From Microbacterium paraoxydans (GTDB taxonomy: Bacteria > Actinomycetota > Actinomycetes > Actinomycetales > Microbacteriaceae), in contig NZ_JAGTUK010000005.1 in assembly GCF_018224615.1 (NCBI RefSeq), forward strand, positions 1 through 64,000: a stretch of DNA of 64,000 bases, written 5' to 3'. Both the position numbers and the translations under genes were made by a program. Of the stretch, positions 52,707 to 60,371 are shown piece by piece. Position 1 is the first letter of the stretch, and every line of letters begins with the position of its first letter. The notes under the pieces are model-generated. The model ran no database searches. It was not told the origin of the DNA and was given only the letters and a program-made list of their open reading frames with translations.

Positions 52707-53442
52707 CCCGCGCAAGACGCCCGGCTTCGTTCGACGCGAGCAGGACAGCCGCAAGCCGCGCGGCCTCTCCCACCCGCGACGCGGGGATGCGTCCGGGATC
52801 GCGTCCGATCAGCTGACTGTGCACGAGGGGCCACGCCGGGTCTCGTTCGGTGTCCTCCAGGTCGCGGCAGCTGAGGCACGGGGTGTCGCCCGGAACCACG
52901 AGCGGCCCCACGGTCACGCGTCCAGGCTCGAAGGCCACCGGGAGGTGGGCGCGATCGTCGCGCAGCTGCCTCGCGAACTGCACCGCCGCGGCGGCTCCGG
53001 GTACCAGCACCACCGCGACGGCCTCCGGATCCTCCGGGGGTGCGATCACCACGCCCTCATCCGCCAGGGCCTCCCGCAGCCGTCCCTCCGTCCGTGTATC
53101 CGTGAGGCCGAGGCTGCTCGTCCACGCGGCTCGTGCGGGGGAGGGGTCGTCGTGCAGTGCCGGGGCGATCAGCGCGAGCATCTGTCGCGCCTCGTCCCAG
53201 GGCGCCCCGGCCGCGTGCGCGATCACGTCGTACGCGCTGCGGCGGAATCCGTGGCGCAGCCGACTCAGCAGCGGCTCCACCCACGGCTGCTCCGCGGAGA
53301 GCCGGAGTGTGCCGTCGTCGCCGAGCTGGAGGGTGGTGTCGTCGCGCCACAGCAGCGGTCGAGACGGATCGAGGCGGGTGAGGGTGGGCGGGGTGAGCGG
53401 CACCCTCCGATTCTCGTGCGGGGCTGGTGCCACGCGAGCCAT
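52543..53442 (-). CDS. Orphan cyclodehydratase/ThiF-like protein (Rv3196-type)
   Basis: A 299-residue protein resembling the leader-binding/cyclodehydratase-like (ocin-ThiF) proteins of azole-modified peptide clusters. The C-terminal half has T-P-C-L-S-C-R-D-L-E-D-T-E-R-D and, about 65 residues later, E-E-C-L-C: a CxxC plus CxC set that could hold zinc. No YcaO partner or precursor peptide is present. It lies downstream of and opposite to uvrD2, as the Rv3196 gene does near uvrD2 in M. tuberculosis. Start is uncertain: ATG 53442 is used; GTG 53403 is possible. The coding overlap with uvrD2 is 164 bases. Function unknown. Confidence 0.7.
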   Translation of the reverse strand: MARVAPAPHENRRVPLTPPTLTRLDPSRPLLWRDDTTLQLGDDGTLRLSAEQPWVEPLLSRLRHGFRRSAYDVIAHAAGAPWDEARQMLALIAPALHDDPSPARAAWTSSLGLTDTRTEGRLREALADEGVVIAPPEDPEAVAVVLVPGAAAAVQFARQLRDDRAHLPVAFEPGRVTVGPLVVPGDTPCLSCRDLEDTERDPAWPLVHSQLIGRDPGRIPASRVGEAARLAAVLLASNEAGRLARVSADGRCAWRSVSFREECLCREPSSPSRPGTATVRAPLALPTATRRSPAFARPA

Positions 53443-53527
53443 CGGAGCGATCCGGTGGACAACTCCGCTCCGTGGCGCCCGCGGGGGAGGAACAGTGCCG
53501 CGGCGCGCCGGCCCCGCGGCACTCCGC

Positions 53528-54961
53528 TCACACCGGCCGGTCGCCCTCCGGTGTCGAGCCGCCGTCCTCATCGCGCGAGGAGTCGTCGACGGCACCCTCG
53601 TCGGTTGCGGCGTCCCCCGCGTCCGCGTCACCGGAGAAGTCGTCGCCGTCGAGCAGACGGGCCAGCGCCTCGTCGAACTCGTCCGCCACGGGCTGCTCTC
53701 CGCGCTCGGCTGCCTGGAGCCGCGCGATCAGCGCCGTGGGGTCGTCGATGTCCTCGGCGGTCGGCATGAGGTCGGGATAGTCCCACAGGGAGTCGCGCGC
53801 GGCGACGCCCACCGCATCCGTCACGGCCTGCCACATCGCCGACGCCTCGCGCATCCGTCGCGGGCGCAGCTTCAGGCCGACCAGGGCGCCGAGGGCGTCC
53901 TCCGCCGGACCGCCCACCGCGCGACGACGCCGTGCCGCCTCCGCGATGCGGGCGCCGTCGGGCAGCCGGGACGTCGCCTGCGCGGTGACCACGTCCACCC
54001 AGCCGTCGATCGTCGCGATCAGGTTCTCGAGTCGCGCGAGGGCCTCGCGCTGCGCCTCGGTCTGCGTGGGAAGCAGGGCGCCGCCCTCGATCGCGGCGCG
54101 CAGCTCCTCCGGGTCGGACGGGTCCAGCCGGCTCGCCACGTCTTCCAGGGCCTCCACGTCGACCGTCACTCCGCGGGCGAAGTCGGTGATCTGGGCCATC
54201 ACGTGCAGGTGCAGCCACTTGGCGTGCCGGTAGAGGCGGGCGTACGCCAGCTCCCTGGTAGCCAGGTACAGCGCGATCTGGTCCTCCGGGATCTCCAGGC
54301 CCTCGCCGAAGGCGGTGAGGTTCTGCGGGATCACGGCGGCGGTGCCCGCGGGGAGCACCGGGATGCCGACGTCACCGCCCGACACCACCTCGAGCGAGAG
54401 GTTGCCGAGGACCTGACCGAACTGCGCCGCGAACACCGAGCCGCCGAGGCCCCGCATGAGGCGCCCCGCGCCCTGCACGACCCCGCGCATCTCCTCGGGT
54501 ACCTGCGTGTCCAGCGCCGAGGTCAGCGCGTCGGCGATGCTGGTCGACACCGGACCGGCGATCTCCTTCCACACGGGGAGCGTCTTCTCGACCCACTCGC
54601 CGCGCGTCATGGCCGTCGGAGTCTCCGCGAGCTCGGAGATCGTGGTGGCCTCGCCGAGCCAGAGGGTGGCCAGCGCGAAGGAGTCCGCGATCGAGGTGCG
54701 CGAGCCGTCCGAGATGCCCTGGCCCTCGCGGTTCGCGATGTGCAGCGCCTGGCGCAGCGCGTTCTCCCACGGGTCGCCGCCGAACGCGCCCTGCAGCTGC
54801 GACATGATCGTCTGCATCATCGCGGGGTCGAGCGTGAAGCCGTCCATGCCCGAGAAGGCCTCCCGCAGGGCTTCCGGGTCGATGTCACCGCCGCCCTGGT
54901 TCGAGAGCATCCGCCGCAGGAACTCTTGGAAGTCCTCCGGGTTCGGGTCGTTGTCTGCCAT
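53528..54961 (-). CDS. Zincin_2 (DUF2342) family protein lacking HExxH
   Basis: A 477-residue protein of the family annotated as zinc-dependent metalloprotease or DUF2342 (mycobacterial Rv3195). Family-like segments: M-R-G-L-G-G-S-V-F-A-A-Q-F-G-Q near 175-190 and I-P-E-D-Q-I-A-L-Y-L-A-T-R. At the position of the metal motif the sequence is R236-E-L-A-Y240 followed by A-R-L-Y-R-H. No HExxH is present, so zinc-protease activity is doubtful. The C-terminal 70 residues are acidic and probably disordered. It is divergent from the PDZ protease gene at 55080. Confidence 0.85.
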   Translation of the reverse strand: MADNDPNPEDFQEFLRRMLSNQGGGDIDPEALREAFSGMDGFTLDPAMMQTIMSQLQGAFGGDPWENALRQALHIANREGQGISDGSRTSIADSFALATLWLGEATTISELAETPTAMTRGEWVEKTLPVWKEIAGPVSTSIADALTSALDTQVPEEMRGVVQGAGRLMRGLGGSVFAAQFGQVLGNLSLEVVSGGDVGIPVLPAGTAAVIPQNLTAFGEGLEIPEDQIALYLATRELAYARLYRHAKWLHLHVMAQITDFARGVTVDVEALEDVASRLDPSDPEELRAAIEGGALLPTQTEAQREALARLENLIATIDGWVDVVTAQATSRLPDGARIAEAARRRRAVGGPAEDALGALVGLKLRPRRMREASAMWQAVTDAVGVAARDSLWDYPDLMPTAEDIDDPTALIARLQAAERGEQPVADEFDEALARLLDGDDFSGDADAGDAATDEGAVDDSSRDEDGGSTPEGDRPV

Positions 54962-55079
54962 GTCGCTCGCCCTCTCAGCACGTCTGTAGCCGTGGCATCT
55001 ACGCTAGTCACAGGTTTCAGTGCGTGACCCCGGAGCGGGCAGATCGCTGTACGCCGCTCGCGAACGACGGAGGAATGCT

Positions 55080-56171
55080 GTGGAACGACCGCGCGCAGGA
55101 AAGCTCGGACTCGGCGTCTGGGCGCTGATCGTCGCGCTCGCCGCCCTGGCGGTGCTGACCTTCCTGCCGTCGCCGTACGTGATCCAGCGTCCGGGCCCCG
55201 TGTACGACACTCTCGGTACCGCGAAGAACGCCGACGGCGAGCAGGTGCCGCTGATCAGCGTGAAGGGCGCGGAGACCTACGAGACGGGCGGCACGCTCGA
55301 CCTCACCACGGTGCAGGTGGTCGGCAACCGCGAGCGCACCCCCAGCTGGTTCGAGCTCGCACTGGCCTGGCTCGATTCGTCGCGGGCGGTGGTGCCGCTC
55401 GACTCCGTGTTCCCCGAGGGCGTGACCACCGAGCAGCGCGACGAGCGCAACGCGACGCTCATGATCGACTCGCAGCATGAGGCCACCGCGGCCGCCCTGA
55501 ACGAACTGGGGTACGACACCGGAGCGCAGGTGGTCGTGGTCGACGCGGTCGAGGACTCTCCGGCTGACGGCCTGCTGGAACCGGACGACATCATCACGGC
55601 CGTCGACGGAACGCCCGTCACCTCGGCGACGCGGCTGCGCGAGGCCATCCAGGACGCGGGCGGAGACCCCGTCTCCCTCACGGTGCAGCGCGACGGTGCC
55701 GAGCAGACCGTGGAGGTGACGCCGGAGAAGCACGTGGAGGGCGGGACCACCACGTGGCTGGTGGGCATCACGCTGCGCACCGACTACGACTTCGAGATCG
55801 ACGTGACGATCCAGCTCGACAACGTGGGCGGTCCGAGCGCCGGCATGATGTTCGCGCTCGGGATCATCGACACGCTCACGCCGGGCGAACTCAACGGTGG
55901 CAAGGACATCGCGGGCACGGGCACGATCGACGCGGAGGGCGACGTCGGCCCGATCGGGGGCATCCGGCAGAAGCTCTACGGTGCGCGCGACGCGGGTGCC
56001 GACTACTTCCTGGCACCGGAGGCCAACTGCGACGAGGTGGTGGGTCATGTGCCGGACGGTCTCCAGGTGATCCGCACGGCCACCCTGGAGGAGTCGCTGT
56101 CGGCGCTCGAGGTGATCGCCGATGGCGGCGACACGAGCGGCCTCCCGACGTGCGAGGTCCCCGCCACCTGA
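55080..56171 (+). CDS. Membrane PDZ/Lon-type (S16) serine protease, YlbL family
   Basis: A 363-residue protein with one N-terminal span (about residues 10-32), a PDZ domain (about 150-235) and a C-terminal Lon-like proteolytic domain. The Ser-Lys dyad is S253 in G-G-P-S-A-G-M-M and K298 in G-G-I-R-Q-K-L-Y. The active site would face outside. Related proteins process or degrade membrane-associated substrates. I start at GTG 55080, with GGAGGA five bases upstream (55069-55074); GTG 55020 would add 20 residues before the span. It precedes the UPF0182 gene, as in mycobacteria (Rv3194c-Rv3193c). Confidence 0.9.
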   Translation: MERPRAGKLGLGVWALIVALAALAVLTFLPSPYVIQRPGPVYDTLGTAKNADGEQVPLISVKGAETYETGGTLDLTTVQVVGNRERTPSWFELALAWLDSSRAVVPLDSVFPEGVTTEQRDERNATLMIDSQHEATAAALNELGYDTGAQVVVVDAVEDSPADGLLEPDDIITAVDGTPVTSATRLREAIQDAGGDPVSLTVQRDGAEQTVEVTPEKHVEGGTTTWLVGITLRTDYDFEIDVTIQLDNVGGPSAGMMFALGIIDTLTPGELNGGKDIAGTGTIDAEGDVGPIGGIRQKLYGARDAGADYFLAPEANCDEVVGHVPDGLQVIRTATLEESLSALEVIADGGDTSGLPTCEVPAT

Positions 56172-56241
56172 CGGGGCGTCGCCGCCGTTGCCGTGACCGC
56201 GCCGTGACCGGCGTGACAGCCTGCGCACAGCCGCCCGTGCC

Positions 56242-56247
56242 TAGGAT
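56242..56247 (+). promoter_or_regulatory. -10 box (TAGGAT) implying leaderless mRNA for UPF0182
   Basis: TAGGAT ends 6 nt before the GTG at 56254. Confidence 0.55.
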
Positions 56248-56253
56248 GGAGGG

Positions 56254-59175
56254 GTGACCTCGACCTCAGCCCCGAACCCGGCCACGCCACGAACCTCTCG
56301 ACGAATCCTCGGCATCTCGCTGGTGATCATCGCCGCACTGATCGCGGCGTTCTTCGTCTTCGCTTCGCTCTACACCGAATACCTCTGGTTCGACCAGGTC
56401 GGGTTCACCGGCGTGCTCACCACGCAGTGGATCGCGACGGCGGTGATGTTCGTCGTCGGCTTCCTTGGAATGGCGGTGCCGCTGTTCGTGGTGATCCAGC
56501 TCGCGTACCGGCTGCGCCCGGTCTACGTGCGGCTGAGCTCGCAGCTCGACCGCTACCAGGAGGTCATCGAGCCGCTGCGGCGACTGGCCATGTGGGGCAT
56601 GCCCATCTTCTTCGGCCTGTTCGCCGGCTTCGCGGCCGCGGGCAACTGGAAGACCGTGTGGCTGTGGGCCAACGGCGTCGCCACCGACACGGTCGACCCG
56701 CAGTTCGGCGTCGACACGGGCTTCTACATGTTCGCGATGCCGTTCTACTCGATCCTGCTCGCCTTCGTCTCGGCGGTGCTGCTGCTGTGCCTCCTCGTCA
56801 CGGCGCTGGTGTCGTACCTCTACGGCTCGGTGCGGATCGGCCAGGGGGAGCTGCGCATCTCCAAGCCGGCGCGCATCCAGCTCGCCGTCATCGCGGGCCT
56901 CTACCTGCTGGTGCAGGCGGCCAGCCTTTGGCTCGACCGCTTCAAGACGCTGGTGACGCCTGACGACCGCATCACGGGTGCCGCGTACACCGGCGTGAAC
57001 GCGACCATCCCCGGTCTGGCGATCCTGGCGATCATCGCCGCGGTCGTCGCGATCCTCTTCTTCGTCACGGCCGTCATCGGCCGCTGGCGCTTCCCACTGG
57101 CCGCGACGGCGCTGCTGATCGTGGCCTCGCTCGTGGTCGGCGTCGGCTATCCCTGGGTCGTCACGACGTTCCAGGTGAAGCCCAACCAGAACGCCTACCA
57201 GGCCGAGTACTACCAGCGGAACATCGACGGTACGAAGGAGGCCTACGGGGTCGCGAACCTCGAGACCACCGCGTTCGAGGCCGAGACCGACGCGGCGGCC
57301 GGCCAGTTGCGGGCCGATGCCGAGACCACGGCGTCCATCCGCATCATGGACCCGAAGGTCATCCCGCCGACGGTCCGCCAGCTCGAGCAGTACCGCGGGT
57401 ACTACCAGTTCCAGACCACGATGGACGTGGACCGGTACGAGATCGACGGCGTCATGCAGGACACCGTGGTGTCGGTGCGAGACCTCGACATGTCGGGCCT
57501 GGGCGACGGCGACAACTGGAACAACCGGGTTGCCGTCTACACCCACGGCTACGGCCTGGTCGCCGCCGCGGGCAACCAGCGCACGAGCGACGGGGAGCCG
57601 GTGTTCCTCGAGCGCGGCATCCCCACGTCCGGCTTCCTGAGCGACCGCGAGAACTTCGAGCCTCGCGTGTACTTCGGGGAGAACTCGCCGGAGTACTCGA
57701 TCGTCGGCGCCCCGGAGGGTTCGGAGCCGGCGGAGATCGACTACCCGCGCGGCAAGGACGGTTCGAGCGAGACCAAGACCACGTTCGACGGTGACGGCGG
57801 TCCGAAGATCGGCGACACGTTCACCAAGCTGCTGTACGCGCTGAAGTTCCAGTCGGAGCAGATCCTGTTCTCGAACCTGGTGAACGAGGAGTCGCAGATC
57901 CTCTACGACCGCGACCCGAAGACCCGCGTGCAGAAGGTCGCGCCGTACCTCGAGCTCGACAGCGACCCGTACCCGAGCGTCGTGGACGGCCGCATCGTCT
58001 GGATCGTCGACGGCTACACCACCAGCTCGACGTACCCGTACTCGACGAGCGTGAGCCTGTCCGACGCGATCGCCGACTCGAACGTCCCGTCGCCCTCGCT
58101 CGCGATCGACGACATCAACTACATCCGCAACTCGGTCAAGGCCACGGTCGACGCCTACGACGGCTCGGTCACGCTGTACGCGTGGGACGAGGAGGACCCC
58201 GTGCTGAAGACGTGGCAGAAGGTGTACCCGTCGACGCTCAAGCCGATCAGCGAGATGTCGGGCGAGCTGATGAGCCACGTGCGCTATCCGACCGACCTGT
58301 TCAAGGTGCAGCGCGACATCCTCGGCATCTACCACGTCGACAAGGCGGGATCGTTTGCGCAGCAGGACAACCGCTGGCAGACGCCGAACGACCCGCGCAG
58401 CGATGCGATGCTCCAGCCGCCGTACTACCTGACGATGCAGATGCCGGGTCAGGACCAGCCGCGGTTCTCGATGTTCTCGACGTTCATCCCGGCGTCTCAG
58501 GGGGCTGGCGGAAGTCGCGACGTGCTGATGGGCTACCTGGCGGTCGACTCCGACGCCGGTTCGGAGAAGGGCGTGAAGGCGGAGGGCTACGGTCAGCTGC
58601 GCATGCTGGAGATCGATACCGACACCACGGTGCCCGGCCCCGGTCAGGTGCAGAACACCTACAACTCGGACACGGCCGTGGTGCCGCAGCTGAACCTCCT
58701 CCAGCAGGGGGAGTCCGAGGTGATCTACGGCAACCTGCTCACGCTGCCCGTGGGTGGCGGTCTGCTGTACGTGCAGCCGGTGTATGTGCAGTCCTCGGAG
58801 GGGACGCAGCTGCCGCGTCTGCAGAAGGTGCTGGTGGCCTTCGGTGACCGTGTCGCCTTCGAGAACACGCTGACGGAGGCGCTGGACACCCTGTTCGGCG
58901 GTGACTCCGGCGCGACCGGTGGCGATGACGAGGTCGAGCCGACGGATCCCGGTACCGACGAGGGTACGACCGACCCGGACACGGGGGAGACCCCGACCGA
59001 GCCGACGGCGCCGACGGACGCACAGGCCTCCGCCCTGGCTGCAGCGCAGCAGGCTCTGCTGGATCGGCAGGCAGCGCTCGCGGAGGGCGACCTGGAGAAG
59101 TTCGGCGAGGCCGACAAGCGCCTCACGGCGGCGGTCGAGAAGCTGCTGGAGCTGGAGGCCTCCGCGGGGAACTGA
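56254..59175 (+). CDS. UPF0182 family large membrane protein
   Basis: A 973-residue protein of unknown function, conserved in actinobacteria and some cyanobacteria. About seven spans occupy residues 15-315 (A-S-L-Y-T-E-Y-L-W-F-D-Q-V-G-F is a family motif after span 1). A large outward-facing domain follows to about 890 (N-V-A-like A-Y-T-T-S-S-T-Y-P-Y-S and Y-V-Q-P-V-Y-V-Q-S-S are typical). The tail (about 890-973) is acidic and Thr/Pro-rich, then helical. It starts on GTG with a -10 box six bases upstream. Probable role in the cell envelope, unproven. Confidence 0.92.
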   Translation: MTSTSAPNPATPRTSRRILGISLVIIAALIAAFFVFASLYTEYLWFDQVGFTGVLTTQWIATAVMFVVGFLGMAVPLFVVIQLAYRLRPVYVRLSSQLDRYQEVIEPLRRLAMWGMPIFFGLFAGFAAAGNWKTVWLWANGVATDTVDPQFGVDTGFYMFAMPFYSILLAFVSAVLLLCLLVTALVSYLYGSVRIGQGELRISKPARIQLAVIAGLYLLVQAASLWLDRFKTLVTPDDRITGAAYTGVNATIPGLAILAIIAAVVAILFFVTAVIGRWRFPLAATALLIVASLVVGVGYPWVVTTFQVKPNQNAYQAEYYQRNIDGTKEAYGVANLETTAFEAETDAAAGQLRADAETTASIRIMDPKVIPPTVRQLEQYRGYYQFQTTMDVDRYEIDGVMQDTVVSVRDLDMSGLGDGDNWNNRVAVYTHGYGLVAAAGNQRTSDGEPVFLERGIPTSGFLSDRENFEPRVYFGENSPEYSIVGAPEGSEPAEIDYPRGKDGSSETKTTFDGDGGPKIGDTFTKLLYALKFQSEQILFSNLVNEESQILYDRDPKTRVQKVAPYLELDSDPYPSVVDGRIVWIVDGYTTSSTYPYSTSVSLSDAIADSNVPSPSLAIDDINYIRNSVKATVDAYDGSVTLYAWDEEDPVLKTWQKVYPSTLKPISEMSGELMSHVRYPTDLFKVQRDILGIYHVDKAGSFAQQDNRWQTPNDPRSDAMLQPPYYLTMQMPGQDQPRFSMFSTFIPASQGAGGSRDVLMGYLAVDSDAGSEKGVKAEGYGQLRMLEIDTDTTVPGPGQVQNTYNSDTAVVPQLNLLQQGESEVIYGNLLTLPVGGGLLYVQPVYVQSSEGTQLPRLQKVLVAFGDRVAFENTLTEALDTLFGGDSGATGGDDEVEPTDPGTDEGTTDPDTGETPTEPTAPTDAQASALAAAQQALLDRQAALAEGDLEKFGEADKRLTAAVEKLLELEASAGN

Positions 59176-59197
59176 TCCCGCAGAGCAGAGGCTGAGT

Positions 59198-59232
59198 CGG
59201 ATGGGCGTCCCCGAGGGGGCGCCCATCCGCGT
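59198..59232 (+). terminator. Terminator of UPF0182
   Basis: CGGATGGGCG (59198-59207) pairs with CGCCCATCCG (59220-59229), 10 bp perfect, 22 nt after the stop; no U-run. Between this and the next hairpin (59233-59360) I see no gene or RNA. Confidence 0.6.
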
Positions 59233-59360
59233 ATCCGGGTCGCGGTACGCGTGCGCGAGGCGTACCGGTGCTCGTCGGCGGCGACGCACGAGCGGCCCCG
59301 CTCGGTACGCAGTGAGGGAGGAAAGCGCCGCCACTCACGGCACCCTCGTGATGGAAAGCC

Positions 59361-59404
59361 GAAGGCCCCTGATCGGATTTCTCCTGATCAGGGGCCTTCT
59401 CTTG
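59361..59404. terminator. Bidirectional terminator downstream of tRNA-fMet
   Basis: A perfect 14-bp stem (59361-59374 with 59386-59399) with an 11-nt loop. On the minus strand it follows the tRNA directly; on the plus strand it is followed by TCTTGTT. It can end both the tRNA and any read-through from UPF0182. Confidence 0.8.
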
Positions 59405-59478
59405 TTGCGGGGACAGGATTTGAACCTGCGACCTCCGGGTTATGAGCCCGGCGAGCTACCGAACTGCTCCACCCCGCG
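59405..59478 (-). tRNA. Initiator tRNA-fMet (anticodon CAT)
   Basis: A 74-nt tRNA without encoded CCA (CAA follows the discriminator). The acceptor starts C1-G-C-G-G-G-G and ends C-C-C-C-G-C-A72-A73, giving the C1:A72 mismatch that marks bacterial initiator tRNA. The anticodon stem has the three G:C pairs (GGG-CTCATAA-CCC) required for P-site entry. The T-loop is G-T-T-C-A-A-A-T-C. It is the only tRNA in the window. Confidence 0.96.
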
Positions 59479-59557
59479 GCACAAGGAATAACCTATCACG
59501 GATTCTGGAGGCCGTCGAATCGAGCCCGGGACCGGCAAGGTGCGAGAGGATGAGGCC

Positions 59558-60364
59558 ATGTCCGAGACCGCCGTCGCCGTCGCCGTGTGCCAGTTCGCCC
59601 CGACCGCTTCCCGCGAGGAGAACCGCGATGCTGTCGCGTCACTCACGGCGGACGCCGCGTCGCGCGGGGCGAAGCTCGTCGTCTTCCCGGAGTACGCGAG
59701 CTACTTCGTCGACCCGCTCGACGACACTCTGGCCGCGCAGGCGGAGGCGCTCGACGGCGACTTCGTGGCCACCCTCACCGCGCTCGCGGGGGAGTTCGCC
59801 GTGGTGATCGTGGCGGGACTGGTGGAACGCGCGTCGAGCGAGGGACGCGTGCGCAATGCGGTCGTGGCCGTCGACGCGGGCGGCGTGCTGGCGGTGTACC
59901 GCAAGCAGCACCTGTACGACGCGTTCGGGCAGACCGAGTCCGACTGGATCGAGCCGGGGGAGCTGGGCGAGCCCGCGCTGTTCGAGGTCGCGGGAGTGCG
60001 ATTCGGATTGATGACGTGTTACGACCTGCGGTTCCCCGAGGTCGCCCGACTGCTGGCGGTCGCGGGCGTGGACGCCCTGGTCGTCCCCGCGGAGTGGGTG
60101 CGGGGGCCTCTCAAGGAGCACCACTGGACGACGCTGCTGGCGGCCAGGGCGATCGAGAACACGGTGTATGCGGTCGCTGCGGACCACCCCACCCCGATCG
60201 GCGTCGGTCACTCGCAGATCGTCGACCCGCAGGGGGTCGTCGTGGCCGGGGTGGGAACGGCACCCGGCATGGCCGTCGGAGTGGTGGAGCGTTCGGCGGT
60301 CGAGCGCGTCAGGGAGGTCAACCCCGCGTTGCGCCTCCGCCGCTACGACGTGATCCCGCGCTGA
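59558..60364 (+). CDS. Nitrilase-superfamily amidase (omega-amidase/Nit-like)
   Basis: A 268-residue carbon-nitrogen hydrolase with the full catalytic triad: E45 (V-F-P-E-Y-A-S), K116 (V-Y-R-K-Q-H-L-Y-D) and C154 (M-T-C-Y-D-L-R-F-P-E). The K-Q-H-L-Y-D and C-Y-D-L-R-F-P-E sequences are those of Nit-type amidases, which hydrolyse alpha-ketoglutaramate, alpha-ketosuccinamate or deaminated glutathione. ATG 59558 has AGAGGA seven bases upstream. It converges with the aminotransferase gene (7-base gap), which may make its substrate. Confidence 0.88.
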   Translation: MSETAVAVAVCQFAPTASREENRDAVASLTADAASRGAKLVVFPEYASYFVDPLDDTLAAQAEALDGDFVATLTALAGEFAVVIVAGLVERASSEGRVRNAVVAVDAGGVLAVYRKQHLYDAFGQTESDWIEPGELGEPALFEVAGVRFGLMTCYDLRFPEVARLLAVAGVDALVVPAEWVRGPLKEHHWTTLLAARAIENTVYAVAADHPTPIGVGHSQIVDPQGVVVAGVGTAPGMAVGVVERSAVERVREVNPALRLRRYDVIPR

Positions 60365-60371
60365 GAGGGCA

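Noticed and set aside
56266..59334. 1022-codon open frame on the minus strand opposite UPF0182
   Set aside because: Low-complexity Arg/His/Val composition, no motifs, and the plus strand encodes a clear UPF0182 protein.
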